DNA from: Longimycelium tulufanense | GTDB taxonomy: Bacteria > Actinomycetota > Actinomycetes > Mycobacteriales > Pseudonocardiaceae | Length of the DNA stretch: 64,000 nt | Direction: 5' to 3' | Assembly (NCBI RefSeq): GCF_014645795.1 | Contig: NZ_BMMK01000008.1 | Location: 102,067-166,066, forward strand | In this document: positions 32,379-43,133 of the stretch, piece after piece | How the letters are laid out: each line of letters begins with the position of its first letter | How positions within the stretch are numbered: the stretch's first letter is position 1 | Position numbers and translations under genes: made by a program | The notes under the pieces: model-generated | Databases searched by the model: none | What the model was told of the DNA's origin: nothing | Seen by the model: the letters and a program-made list of their open reading frames with translations, nothing else

Positions 32379-33343
32379 TCAGTGCCCTACGCCGTGCCGC
32401 GTTCACCCGCCCGAATCTGCTTCTCGTGGTGGCGCCCGGCGCCACGGGCCCACGGCTGGCGATGGAACGGTTCACCCGAGAACACGGCTGGTCGCTGGCG
32501 GACACGGCGGCGGACGCCGATGCTCTCGTCGAGATCGGCGAACTCGACGAGCCGTTGACCGCAGTAGCCGAGGTGCTGTGGCGGCAGCTTCCTCGGCCAG
32601 CGGTGCGCCTGTCGTTGGGGGACGAGGTCGGCGTCGGGGAGGCCCTGGCGAGGCTCCCCGAGCGGCTCCGGTCGTGGCGGCCGACGGACGAGCCGTCGGA
32701 GGAGTGGCCAGAGCCACCCATGGCGGACCGGGCCCCGGACCGGGATGGTCTGCGGCTCGACGTGCTGCGAGTCCCACTCGGACCCGTGTTGCCGTACTGG
32801 CCCGCAGGACTGCGGCTCGTCGTGGACATGCAGGGCGACGTCGTACAGTTCGCTGAAGTGGAGCTGCTGGGCGTCACGGGTCGGACACGCCCGTACTGGA
32901 CCGGTGAAACGCGCTCCGCCGCGCGTCGTTTGGATGCGGCCGCCCGCTTACTGGGTGTGGCGGGTTGGACGGCGATGAGCACTCGGTGCCAGATCCTGCG
33001 CGACCGGTTGCTCGCCGGTGGAACGGGCACGTTCGTAGCCACGGAAGTCGACAGACTGGCAAGACGGGTGCGGCGCAGCCCGCTACTCGGTGCCATGCTC
33101 CGCGGGCTTGCTCCCCTTCCTGGCCTCGGTGATGCCCACGAGCGCCTGAGCAACTGGCTGGCCGAGGTAGCGCGTGCCTCGACGGCTGACGAAGCTGGAC
33201 CGCCCGTTGCGGAACTCCTCAACGTCCTGCCCGATGTGGTATTCGGTGCGGAGCTGAGCGTGGTTCGGCTCATCGTGGCGAGCCTCGACCTCGACATCGC
33301 CGAGATCACAGAACCGAGCCACGGTGGGATTTCCCATGGCTGA
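32369..33343 (+). CDS. Orphan soluble subunit of a reduced complex I operon (possible NuoB/NuoD relic)
   Basis: A 324-residue soluble protein with no signal peptide. It lies where NuoB, C and D would be encoded. The segment DADALVEIGELDEPLTAVAE and RPAVRLSLGD (about residues 47-90) is laid out like the NuoB stretch that reads ADVLLVTG...MAxxL...PxxVxAxGD; and VLRVPLGPVLPYWPAGLRLV plus VDMQGDVVQFAEVELLG (about residues 130-169) look like the start of NuoD-type proteins. But only one Cys is present (STRCQILRD), so the N2-type cluster of NuoB cannot form, and the quinone-site residues of NuoD are not visible. It overlaps nuoA by 10 bases and nuoH by 8. I infer a structural stand-in for the peripheral arm. 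The NuoB/D resemblance is weak and needs a profile search. Confidence 0.6.
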   Translation: MDLISALRRAAFTRPNLLLVVAPGATGPRLAMERFTREHGWSLADTAADADALVEIGELDEPLTAVAEVLWRQLPRPAVRLSLGDEVGVGEALARLPERLRSWRPTDEPSEEWPEPPMADRAPDRDGLRLDVLRVPLGPVLPYWPAGLRLVVDMQGDVVQFAEVELLGVTGRTRPYWTGETRSAARRLDAAARLLGVAGWTAMSTRCQILRDRLLAGGTGTFVATEVDRLARRVRRSPLLGAMLRGLAPLPGLGDAHERLSNWLAEVARASTADEAGPPVAELLNVLPDVVFGAELSVVRLIVASLDLDIAEITEPSHGGISHG

Positions 33344-34265
33344 ACCAGCTCCAATGTGGACTGTTCTGGTGCTGCCGATCGTCCTGGGTGGCCTGGCGTT
33401 GTTTGCGGCGTCCCTCAACGGCGTGCTGACTGCCGTCGCGTCCGGCCGCAGAGCCACGCTCGCAGAGTGGGCCGAGCCGCTTCGCGCGAGCGCTCGCCTT
33501 CTGGTGCGACAGCGGCGAACCACGTTCCGCGCGGACGTCGTGTTACGTCGCGTCGGCATCGCCGGAATCGTTGTTGCCGCCCTACTCGCGTCCGTGCCCA
33601 CCCCGTTGGGAGGCGTGGCGGTCGCCGATCTCCCGGTCGGGGTCGTCTGGTTCAACGCGATGGAGATCCTGCTGTGGGCGCTGGTGTGGCTGACCGGCTG
33701 GGGCGGTAACTCGGCCTTCTCGCTGGTGGGTGGATACCGGTTCCTCGCGCAGGCACTGGCCTACGAGCTTCCGCTGATGTTCGCGCTCACCGCACCCCCA
33801 CTGGCCGCCGACTCGTTGCGGGTAGGTGCGATCGTCCAAGCCCAGCAGGATGTCTGGTTCGCGCTGTGGATGCCGCTCGCCTTCCTCGTCTACCTCATCG
33901 GCATCGTCGGAGTGGCCTTCTGGGGTCCGCTGTCCCCACCTGCCGCGGCCGATGTGGCCGGGGGCGTGACGGCGGAGCTGTCCGGTGCGGACCGGCTGGT
34001 GTTCCTGGCCGGTCGCTACCTGATGCTGGCCGCCGGCGCCGCGTTCGCGGTGCCGCTGTTCCTCGGTGGCGGACAGGGGCCGTTGCTTCCGGCGTGGCTG
34101 TGGTCGCTGTTGAAGATGGCTGCCGTCCTCGCGGTGCTGGTGTGGCTGCGCCGGTTCTCCCTGGTCCGGGCCGAGCGCCTGATGTCGTGGGGCTGGCTGG
34201 TGTTGCTGCCGGTCGTCCTGCTGCAGGTGCTCGTGGTCGGTGTCGTGGTGTTGCTGCGCGGGTAG
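33336..34265 (+). CDS. nuoH: NuoH-like membrane subunit (divergent)
   Basis: A 309-residue membrane protein with eight hydrophobic helices. GGYRFLAQALAYELPLMFALTA (about residues 133-154, core FLAQALAYELPL) is the conserved NuoH helix, and WALVWLTGWGGNSAFSL precedes it. The cytosolic first loop, where normal NuoH has a GP-x-x-GP quinone-site motif, reads ASGRRATLAEWAEP. This suggests altered or no quinone binding. The start is ATG 33336, 6 bases after GGTGGGA; it overlaps the orphan subunit by 8 bases. It belongs to the membrane arm. Confidence 0.86.
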   Translation: MAEPAPMWTVLVLPIVLGGLALFAASLNGVLTAVASGRRATLAEWAEPLRASARLLVRQRRTTFRADVVLRRVGIAGIVVAALLASVPTPLGGVAVADLPVGVVWFNAMEILLWALVWLTGWGGNSAFSLVGGYRFLAQALAYELPLMFALTAPPLAADSLRVGAIVQAQQDVWFALWMPLAFLVYLIGIVGVAFWGPLSPPAAADVAGGVTAELSGADRLVFLAGRYLMLAAGAAFAVPLFLGGGQGPLLPAWLWSLLKMAAVLAVLVWLRRFSLVRAERLMSWGWLVLLPVVLLQVLVVGVVVLLRG

Positions 34266-34275
34266 GGGGAGAACC

Positions 34276-34851
34276 ATGTGGGAGGTCATCGCGTTCTGGG
34301 TGCTCGCGGTGCTGGCGGTGGCCAGCGGGATTGCCGTGTTCCGGGTCGACTCGATGGCCCGGGCGACCTTCCTGCTGCTGGCGTCCTTCCTTTTCGTGGC
34401 CGGCGAGATGCTGGTGCTCGAACTGCACTACCTGGGCGCGCTCACCGTGCTGATGATGACGGCGGAGATGGCCATCATGGCCGTCTTCATGATCATGTTC
34501 ATGATGAACCCCGCCGGCCTCGAACCCATGGAGATGGTGCACAACAAGCGCGGGGCACTGGTCATCTCCGTGGCCGTGTTCGTCGCCCTCACCGCGGCCG
34601 CCCTGGTGGTGCCCTGGCCCGAACGGGCCGCGCCGCACCCGTCGGACGCCACGCACCAGCTCGGCGAGGCGATCATGCGCGACAAGATGCTGGTGATGAT
34701 GGTGGTCGGTGTCGGCCTGTTCGCCACGATGGTCGCCGCGACCCTGCTCGCCACGGCCCGCGGCCGCTACGGCGAGCACGCCGCACCCTCCCGGCCCGAA
34801 CCGTCGCCCCACGCCCACGCACACCACCATCACGCCGGGGGAGACCGATGA
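34276..34851 (+). CDS. nuoJ: NuoJ-like membrane subunit
   Basis: A 191-residue protein with five hydrophobic helices. FWVLAVLAVASGIAVF, SMARATFLLLASFLFVAGEML and ELHYLGALTVLMMTAEMAIMAVFMIM are the standard NuoJ order. The tail is rich in His (HAHAHHHHAGG), which is unusual for NuoJ and could bind metal. The start is ATG 34276, with GGGGAGA upstream. It overlaps nuoK by 4 bases. Confidence 0.9.
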   Translation: MWEVIAFWVLAVLAVASGIAVFRVDSMARATFLLLASFLFVAGEMLVLELHYLGALTVLMMTAEMAIMAVFMIMFMMNPAGLEPMEMVHNKRGALVISVAVFVALTAAALVVPWPERAAPHPSDATHQLGEAIMRDKMLVMMVVGVGLFATMVAATLLATARGRYGEHAAPSRPEPSPHAHAHHHHAGGDR

Positions 34852-35153
34852 ACCTGCAGGTGTTCCTGGTGCTCGCGGCCGCGCTCTTCGCGGCCGGCCT
34901 CTACGGTGCACTGTCCCAGCAGTCCATTGTCATGATCATGATGGGCCTGGAGCTGATGATCAACGCCGTACTCGTCGGTGCGGTGGCTTTCTGGTACTAC
35001 GCCTGGCCGCAGCAGGCCGACGGCCAGTTCCTGGTGCTGCTGGCGATGGTGGTGATGGCGATCGAGATGGCCATGGGCTTCGCCGCCACGATCGCCATTT
35101 TTCGCGCCAGGGACGTGGACATGACCGACCTGGCCGCGGACCTCAAGGGATGA
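34848..35153 (+). CDS. nuoK: NuoK-like membrane subunit
   Basis: A 101-residue protein of three helices. The two key membrane glutamates of NuoK are in place: one in MGLELMINAVLVG (about residue 36) and one in VVMAIEMAMGFAA (about residue 72), both needed for proton pumping in the family. ATG 34848 overlaps nuoJ by 4 bases. A further overlap of 4 bases leads into nuoL. Confidence 0.93.
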   Translation: MNLQVFLVLAAALFAAGLYGALSQQSIVMIMMGLELMINAVLVGAVAFWYYAWPQQADGQFLVLLAMVVMAIEMAMGFAATIAIFRARDVDMTDLAADLKG

Positions 35154-36958
35154 GCGCCGTCCTGTGGCTGCTTCCGGGCCTGCCGCTGCTGGCCGGCGGA
35201 GTGTTGTGCGTCGTCGGCCGCCGCGGAAACCGAGCAGCGGCACCGGTGGCCGTCGCTGTCCTGGCCGCGACCCTCGGGCTGGCGGCGTGGGCGGCTGTCG
35301 TGCGGCCTTCGGCCCGCGTCCCCTTCATGGTCGGTCTTCCGCTCAGGCTGGCTGTGGATGACCTGTCCGCGCTGATGATCGTGACGGTGGCCGCGGTAAC
35401 CCTGCTGGTCCTGCTGTACTCGGTCGCCGAATTCGCCGCCGATGAGGCGAGCGCACGGTTCTTCGGGCTCGTGCTCCTCTTCGCCGGGGCGATGCTGCTG
35501 ACGGTCAGCGCCACCAGCCTGCTGCCGCTGCTGATGGCGTGGGAAGTGATGGGCGCGACCTCATACGCCCTGATCGCGTTCTGGTGGCGGGACACCTGGC
35601 GTGTCCGGACGGCCACGACAGCCTTTCTCACCACCCGGGCCGCCGATCTGGGGCTCTACGTAGCGGCTGGTGCCGCCTTTGCCGCCGTCGGCTCGCTCGA
35701 CCTCGGTGCACTGGCAACGGTGCCCGCGCCGTGGCTCCATGTCGTGGCCGGCGGCGTGCTGCTGGCGGCCGCGGGAAAATCGGCGCAACTGCCGTTCTCG
35801 TTCTGGTTGTCCGGTGCGATGGCCGGCCCGAGCCCGGTGAGCGCGTTGTTGCACTCGGCCACCATGGTCGCGGCCGGCGCCTATCTTCTGCTTCGGCTCT
35901 CACCCCTGCTGCACTCCTCCGGTTGGGGAGCTGGCACGACCGCATGGCTCGGCGCGCTCACCGCCCTCGTCCTGGGCGCTGTGGCGTGTGTGCAACGGGA
36001 TCTCAAGCAGCTGCTGGCCGCCTCGACCTCGGCCCAGGTGGGTCTCATGGTGCTCGCGGCGGGAACCGGCGCGGTCAGCGGGGGAGCGCTGCACCTGGCC
36101 ACGCATGCCGCGGTCAAGAGCCTGCTCTTCCTGACAGCAGGGGTTTGGCTGGTGTCGCTCGGCTCCCAGGACCTGGCTCGGCTCGCCGGCGCGGCCCGCC
36201 GCTGGCCACTGGTCGGTGCCGCCTTCGCCGTGGGGGCGTTGTCCCTGGCGGGCATACCGCCGCTGGCGATGTGGGTCAGCAAGGATCTCGCCCTCGCCAA
36301 CGCGGACCCGGGACTGTGGACCGTCGCACTCGCCGCCGCAGCACTCAGCGCCGTGTATGCCGGGCGAGCACTGTTCGGTGTGGTTGGCCAGGCATGGAAC
36401 GAAAACCGCACAACAGTAGGCCATCCCACCCGGTTGGCCGTGGCGGTGCTGGTGGTGTTGGCCGTGCCGTCCGCCGGGCTCGGTGTGGCCGCGCTCGTGG
36501 TGCCGGACCTGCCTGCCGATGTCCAGGGCTTCGAAATCCTCGCCTCGGTGGTGGTGGCCCCGGCCGCGTTGCTCGCTGCCTGGGCGTGGACGCGACAGGG
36601 CGCGCCGTTGCCCACCGCGGCGGCCACCTGGGGTGAACGGTGGCTCGGGCTGCGGGCCCTCGCCGAGCGGTTCGTGGCCAGGCCGACCCACGCCCTGGCC
36701 CGAGCACTGGCCGTGTTCGACGACCGTGTCGTCGCCGGAGCCGTATCGGCCCTGGGCCGCGGCGGGCGGCAGGCCGCTTCGGCGTTCGACGGCGGAGCGG
36801 AGCGTGCCGTGCGCGGCCTGGTCGACGCGGTTGGGTATGGCGCGCGAAAGCTGGGAAGGGCGGCACGGCGGCCGCAGACAGGCCAGCTACATCAGTACTA
36901 CGCCCAGGCAGCCGTGGCGTTGGTGTTGGTCGCGGTGTTGATCGTCCTGGTGGTGTGA
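35150..36958 (+). CDS. nuoL: NuoL-like proton-pumping subunit
   Basis: A 602-residue membrane protein with about 14 helices, the antiporter-like NuoL. Key residues are visible: the Glu in LLMAWEVMGATSYALIAFWW (position about 129) and the Lys in LAAAGKSAQLPFSFWLSGAMAGPSPVSALLHS (about 210, core AAGKSAQLPF), with HSATMVAAGAYLL following. The C-terminal end is basic and soluble, then a last helix; the long lateral helix of classical NuoL is short or missing. ATG 35150 overlaps nuoK by 4 bases. It should translocate protons as part of the membrane arm. Confidence 0.92.
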   Translation: MSAVLWLLPGLPLLAGGVLCVVGRRGNRAAAPVAVAVLAATLGLAAWAAVVRPSARVPFMVGLPLRLAVDDLSALMIVTVAAVTLLVLLYSVAEFAADEASARFFGLVLLFAGAMLLTVSATSLLPLLMAWEVMGATSYALIAFWWRDTWRVRTATTAFLTTRAADLGLYVAAGAAFAAVGSLDLGALATVPAPWLHVVAGGVLLAAAGKSAQLPFSFWLSGAMAGPSPVSALLHSATMVAAGAYLLLRLSPLLHSSGWGAGTTAWLGALTALVLGAVACVQRDLKQLLAASTSAQVGLMVLAAGTGAVSGGALHLATHAAVKSLLFLTAGVWLVSLGSQDLARLAGAARRWPLVGAAFAVGALSLAGIPPLAMWVSKDLALANADPGLWTVALAAAALSAVYAGRALFGVVGQAWNENRTTVGHPTRLAVAVLVVLAVPSAGLGVAALVVPDLPADVQGFEILASVVVAPAALLAAWAWTRQGAPLPTAAATWGERWLGLRALAERFVARPTHALARALAVFDDRVVAGAVSALGRGGRQAASAFDGGAERAVRGLVDAVGYGARKLGRAARRPQTGQLHQYYAQAAVALVLVAVLIVLVV

Positions 36959-36970
36959 AGGGGATCGAAT

Positions 36971-38460
<1,490 letters not shown>

Positions 38461-38464
<4 letters not shown>

Positions 38465-39849
38465 TACGCAACGTTCTCGCCCTGCTACCGGAGCTGTGGC
38501 TCCTCGCCGGTGCGATCGGCGGGTTGTTGCTCGGCCTGTGGCTACCGCGAAACCGACAGTGGGTCGTGCACGTGGTAGCCGCCGTCGCGCTGCTGCTGGC
38601 AATCGGGTACGCGATCGCCGCGGCCACTGGTCCGGATCGAGCGGTGTTCACCGGCACCTACACGCTTGATGCCACGCTGCACACCGTGCGGGTGGTCGCG
38701 CCCACAGCGACGTTGCTCGTCCTGGCGATCGCACGCCCTTCCGTCCACAACCATCACCGGGAAACGGAGTTCGCCACTCTTCTCCTCCTCACCACCCTCG
38801 GCGCGGTCCTGCTTGCCGGTTCCAGCGACCTCCTGGTGCTGATCGCCGCTTACCTACTGGCCAGCGTTCCGCTGTACGCGTTGGCCGGTTTCGGCAAGGA
38901 CGCCACGGGTACCGAGGCCGCACTCAAACTGGTGTTGTTCGGAGCGTTCCTCGGTATCACCATGCTTGCCGGAGCGACCGTTCTCTACGGTCTCGGCGGC
39001 GGAACCAGCTACGAGGTGCTCCGTTCCGGCCTGGCCGACGCACCCCCGGCCGCCGTTGCGGCCGCCGTGGTCGCCGTACTGGCCGGACTGATCTTCAAGG
39101 CGGGCGCGGTACCCGGGCACTTCTGGGTCCCGGACGCCACCGAAGGCACCGGGATCGCGGTGGCGGCATTTCTGACCACAGTGCCCAAGATCGGGGGCCT
39201 TGCCGCAATCTTCCGGCTGGTCACCGTGACGCTACCGACCCACGCCGACGCGGCGTTGATCCTTGCCATCCTGGCCGCCGCCTCCATGACCTTGGGCAAC
39301 CTCGCGGCGTTCTGGCAGGACAATGTCCGTCGCCTGCTCGCTTACTCAGCCGTCAGCCAGGTCGGATACCTCCTGCTCGCCCCAGCTGCCGCCGGCGCCA
39401 CGCTGGCCCGGCCCGCGCTGCTCTACTACCTCGCCGGCTACGCGGTCACCAACCTCGGTGCCTTCGCGGTGGTCGCCGCTCGCCCCGGTGCCGAGCGGCT
39501 CACCGACTACACCGGCCTGTTCCGGCGTTCGCCCGCGCTCGCCCTGAGCCTGGTGGTGTGCCTGCTGGGTCTGGTGGGCACCCCACCCACCGCGGTCTTC
39601 GTCGGCAAGCTCACCGTGTTCGTCGCCGGCCTGGACGCCGGGCTCGCCTGGTTGGTCGTGCTCGCGGCCATCAACACCGTCGCCAGCGTCTTCTACTACC
39701 TACGCTGGATCAGCCCGCTGTTCCAGAACACCGAACACGGACAGGCCGGTGCGGGCAACCGTTGGGGAGGATATGTCGCCTACGCCGCGGCCGGCCTGTC
39801 GCTTCTTGTTGGTGTTGGTGGCGGGGTGCTGCTCGCCCTACTTCCCTGA
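38461..39849 (+). CDS. nuoN: NuoN-like proton-pumping subunit
   Basis: A 462-residue membrane protein with about 14 helices and the antiporter-like fold of NuoN: LIFKAGAVPGHFWVPDATEGTG (about residues 211-232, core AGAVPGHFW), VRRLLAYSAVSQVGYLLLA and LVGTPPTAVFVGKLTVF. The GHFWVPDATEG region shows the conserved Lys/His set near the centre of the channel. GTG 38461 overlaps nuoM by 4 bases. It is the last gene of the operon, converging on the next gene with 43 bases between. Confidence 0.9.
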
Positions 39850-39892
39850 TGCGCGTCCATTGGTTGCACCGGCGACACGGCTGGGATCGGGG

Positions 39893-40564
39893 TCACGGTG
39901 GCGGGAACTCCATGGCGACTGCGGCCACCGCGTCCATCAGCTCGGGATCCGGTTGCCCGGCGACGGGCGTCGCCTCGGCCATGACGAACAGCGCACCGTC
40001 CTGACGCGAGTCGTAATGCTTGCCGATGAAGCGAATCCCCTGAAGTTCCAGCGCATTCCCAGCTATCGGAGTGATGTTGCCTGTGCCGTAGGTGTCCACC
40101 AACCCACGCAACCTCGTGGCGTCACCGGCGTTGCGCATCCGGACCCACGCCACGGACACGGCAATGATGTTGTCGTGCGCATCGCTGACGGCGAGCAGAG
40201 AACGTTGCAGCGAACGGCAGGGCGTCTGCATGAAGAACTTCTGCGTGTCTCCGAAGGAGTGTGGGACACACCTCAGCTCACGTCGTGCAACTCTCTTGAT
40301 GCGCCGCAACCCCATGTGCCGCCACGCCTCGTCGTGCTTCCCCCTGTGAGCAGCCTTCCGGCTCTTGGCGGTCTTCGCCCGTAGGCCCTGCGCTACCGCC
40401 GATTCGGTGGCACCACCGATCGACGCCGCACCACCACCCAGCGCGCCCCCGCCGGCCGCGACGGAGACGGCCAGCACGGTCGCGGCGACCACCTTCCCAC
40501 TCTTCCCGGATTTGCCGGTGATCGGTCGGACCCTGCCCTGCGGGTCGGTGAAGAAATCCGGCAC
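39893..40564 (-). CDS. Anchored hypothetical protein
   Basis: A 223-residue protein that I do not recognise. VPDFFTDPQGRVRPITGKSGKSGKVVAATVLAV at the N-terminus is basic, then a hydrophobic Gly/Ala helix (about residues 22-52), so it is likely membrane-anchored with the rest outside. The remainder includes KTAKSRKAAHRGKHDEAW, CVPHSFGDTQKFFMQTPC, LLAVSDAHDNIIAVSVAWVRM, and ends in FPPP. The start is GTG 40564, 9 bases after GGAGGG. It lies 186 bases downstream of the ABC permease on the same strand and may share its transcript. It converges with nuoN. Confidence 0.7.
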   Translation of the reverse strand: MPDFFTDPQGRVRPITGKSGKSGKVVAATVLAVSVAAGGGALGGGAASIGGATESAVAQGLRAKTAKSRKAAHRGKHDEAWRHMGLRRIKRVARRELRCVPHSFGDTQKFFMQTPCRSLQRSLLAVSDAHDNIIAVSVAWVRMRNAGDATRLRGLVDTYGTGNITPIAGNALELQGIRFIGKHYDSRQDGALFVMAEATPVAGQPDPELMDAVAAVAMEFPPP

Positions 40565-40750
40565 GTCGGACGTCCCTCCTTCGCGAACAAAGGAGGAGAT
40601 CGTCACCGAGCGGAGACCGACATGGAGGCGGATCGGGGTACGAATCGCCCGCACGGACCAGCGAGAGAAGTACATCTGGTCCTCGACCACCACGGATGTC
40701 GTAGCGACACCGGCGTCCAGGGGAGACGCGGGACCGGACGGGGAACGTGA

Positions 40751-42067
40751 TCAGGCGTCGTCCCAGACGAACAGTTGCGAGGCGATCAGCGCGACGACAA
40801 TGGCGAAGAGGAGCAACGCCACGACGGGGACAGTCAGCGCCTCCACACCCTGGCCCCGCACCATCACCCCGAGAAGACCATCCACCAGGTAGCGCAGCGG
40901 AAGCAGCTTGGACACCGTCTGCAGCCACTCCGGGGCCTTCTCGATCGGAAAGAACGTTCCGGATAGAAACCCCATGGTCAACACGAGCAGGTTGGCCAGC
41001 GCGCCGGCCGACTCCTCGGTCTTGGCGAACGAGCCGATCAGCATCCCGATCGAGAAGAAGGCCAGGGTGCCGACAACCAGCATCGGTAGCGCGAGGTACC
41101 ACTGGCCGGACAGCCGCAGCCCGAAGACGGGGGCCGAGGCGACGCCGATGAACAACGCCGCCTGAACCACCGCGATCCCGATACTGAGCAGCAACCGGGA
41201 GGTGAGCACCGTGGCCACCGACACCGGGGCGAGCCGGAGCCGGCGCAGCACCTGTTTGCGGCGCCAGGACACCAGGGTCAGGGTCGCCCCGAGGATCGCC
41301 GAGCTGGACACCGCCAGGGACAGCGTGCCCGGGGTGATGAACTGGATCGCCTTGAGCGAGGAATCCTCGACCTGCCGGCTGTCCAACTTCACCGCCGGCG
41401 GCCGTCCCGAGCTTGCCAGGTTCACCTTGTCGACCACGCCACCCACCAGGCCCTGCACCGTTGTGGCCTCGGTCTGGTTGCTGGCCGCGAAGCGCAGCTG
41501 GACCGCGTTCCCGTTCACCACCAGCGCGGCCGGGACATCTCCCCGTTGCACCTTGGCGACGGCCTCGGTGGCCGAGCCCATCCGCTCCAGGTCGACGGCC
41601 CCGGCGCGCTGGAGAGCGGCCACGACGGGCCCGTCGCCGACCACCGCGATCCGGGTCTTGGTCGCGCTGTCGTCCCGGAAGAGCAACCCGAATACGACCA
41701 GGAACATCAACGGGAAGAGGAACGTGAAGAAGACACCGACCTTGTCCCGCGCGAAGCCCTTGGCCATCGCGGCCGAGAGACTGCGGAAGGAGTTGATCCA
41801 GGCACCGTTGTCCGGTTGCTCCTCGGCCTCGGGCGGCGGTGTCCGCTGTTGGATCCTGCTCGACAGGTCGGTGGTGGACGGGGGTGGCGCTTCCGGCGGC
41901 TCGAGGCTGCGCACCCCGTCCGGCACCACGCCGTTCGACGTGGAGCTGGCTGCCGGATGCCGCATCCGCACGGTTGGCTGATCGCTGGCGGCATGAACCA
42001 GCGGTGACGGGACCCACACGTACTCGGGTGGGCCGTCGCGGCGCCGGTCGCGTCGTGGCGCGCTCAA
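40751..42067 (-). CDS. ABC-2 type transport permease (DrrB-like)
   Basis: A 438-residue membrane protein. A polar N-terminal part of about 80 residues, rich in Pro, precedes the first helix (VGVFFTFLFPLMFLVVFGLLF, about residue 108), then a large outer domain, then five helices with GTLSLAVSSSAILGATLTLVSWRRKQVLRRLRLAP and GFLSGTFFPIEKAPEWLQTV, typical of ABC-2 membrane proteins. The start is TTG 42067, 8 bases after GGAGG and overlapping the ATPase stop by 4 bases; earlier frames have no start that fits. Export of a drug, lipid or glycolipid is the usual job of this family. It reads away from the lipid-synthase operon. Confidence 0.88.
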   Translation of the reverse strand: MSAPRRDRRRDGPPEYVWVPSPLVHAASDQPTVRMRHPAASSTSNGVVPDGVRSLEPPEAPPPSTTDLSSRIQQRTPPPEAEEQPDNGAWINSFRSLSAAMAKGFARDKVGVFFTFLFPLMFLVVFGLLFRDDSATKTRIAVVGDGPVVAALQRAGAVDLERMGSATEAVAKVQRGDVPAALVVNGNAVQLRFAASNQTEATTVQGLVGGVVDKVNLASSGRPPAVKLDSRQVEDSSLKAIQFITPGTLSLAVSSSAILGATLTLVSWRRKQVLRRLRLAPVSVATVLTSRLLLSIGIAVVQAALFIGVASAPVFGLRLSGQWYLALPMLVVGTLAFFSIGMLIGSFAKTEESAGALANLLVLTMGFLSGTFFPIEKAPEWLQTVSKLLPLRYLVDGLLGVMVRGQGVEALTVPVVALLLFAIVVALIASQLFVWDDA

Positions 42068-42984
42068 GCGCGATACCTCCGCCCGGTCAGGTGCAGGAAG
42101 ACGTCCTCCAGGGTGGCGCTGCGCACCTGGAGGCCGTCCAACGCGCCTTGCTGTGCCAGGGTGGCGAGCACCGGAGCCGGGGTCCGGGTGGACACCGTCA
42201 GTGTTCCGGCCTCTTCGGCGACCTCGTCCACCCCGGGCACGGAACGGACCCGCTCCAAGGGCACCGCACCCGCCGGAACCAGCACCCTGGTCGGTGCGGC
42301 GAGCCCGCGGACCAGGTCGGCCGGCGGCGCCATGGCCAGGATCTGGCCGTGGTCCATGATCGCCACCCGGTCGCACAGCTCCTCGGCCTCGTCCAGGTGG
42401 TGCGTCGTGTACACGATCGTCTTCCCGCGTTCCCGGATGGCGCGTAGCACGTCCCACAGGTTGCGGCGGGCCTGCGGGTCCAGCGCCGCGGTGGGTTCGT
42501 CGAGAAAGACGATGTCCGGGTCGTGGGCCAGCGCGCACGCGATCGACAGCCGCTGCCGCTGGCCACCGGAGAGCTTGTTCTCCCGGGTGTCGGCCTTCTC
42601 CGTCAGGCCGACCAGCTCCAGCATGTCGGCGGCGGTCCCACGACCGACCCCGTAAAGCGAGGCAACCGTTTCCAACTGTTCCTTCACGGTCAGCCGCTCG
42701 AAGAACGACGATGCCTGCAGCTGCACACCGATCCGGCGGAGCAGGTGTTTCTTCCGCGGCCACGGGCGGTGCCCGAGCAGCCAGACGCTGCCGGAGTCCG
42801 GCTCCCGCAAACCCTCGATGATTTCCAGGGTCGTGGTCTTACCGGCCCCGTTCGGGCCCAGGATCCCGAAGAACTCACCCTCGGCCACGGTGAACGACAC
42901 CCCGTCAACAGCCTGATGGTTTCCGTATCGCTTCCGAAGCTCGTGGACGATGATCGCCGTGCCGGCGTCGCCGAGCCGAGACAT
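42064..42984 (-). CDS. ABC transporter ATPase (DrrA-like)
   Basis: A 306-residue ATP-binding subunit. Walker A GPNGAGKTTT (about residue 41), signature LSGGQRQRLSIA, Walker B IVFLDEPTAALD, and switch THHLDEAEEL are all present. RRIGVQLQASSFFERLTVKEQLE and the C-terminal VLVPAGAVPLERVRS section match the DrrA/CcmA branch that serves ABC-2 permeases. The start is ATG 42984 (MSRLGDAG); a longer frame upstream adds no domain. It pairs with the permease that follows. It lies divergent from the polyketide/lipid operon, so it may export the product. Confidence 0.92.
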   Translation of the reverse strand: MSRLGDAGTAIIVHELRKRYGNHQAVDGVSFTVAEGEFFGILGPNGAGKTTTLEIIEGLREPDSGSVWLLGHRPWPRKKHLLRRIGVQLQASSFFERLTVKEQLETVASLYGVGRGTAADMLELVGLTEKADTRENKLSGGQRQRLSIACALAHDPDIVFLDEPTAALDPQARRNLWDVLRAIRERGKTIVYTTHHLDEAEELCDRVAIMDHGQILAMAPPADLVRGLAAPTRVLVPAGAVPLERVRSVPGVDEVAEEAGTLTVSTRTPAPVLATLAQQGALDGLQVRSATLEDVFLHLTGRRYRA

Positions 42985-43118
42985 GTGCGCACGGTAGCCC
43001 ATCGCGCCATCGGTTGGGCAGATATTCGCCGGCAGGCTCACAGATCGGCCGCGTCCCTGCTCATTGGGTCCGCCCGGGCGGACGTATCGCGACTCCGCGA
43101 ATTGTTCCACCCGTGCTC

Positions 43119-43133
43119 GGTCAACTCTTGACC
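43119..43133. promoter_or_regulatory. Operator-like palindrome overlapping the -35 box
   Basis: GGTCAA-CTC-TTGACC is a perfect 6-3-6 inverted repeat. Its right arm is also the -35 hexamer of the promoter that follows, so a bound repressor would block RNA polymerase. Binding protein unknown. Confidence 0.55.

Noticed and set aside
40278-42017. Long minus-strand frame over the ABC permease and anchored protein
   Set aside because: Another frame of the two real genes; the permease frame has membrane helices and a start with GGAGG.
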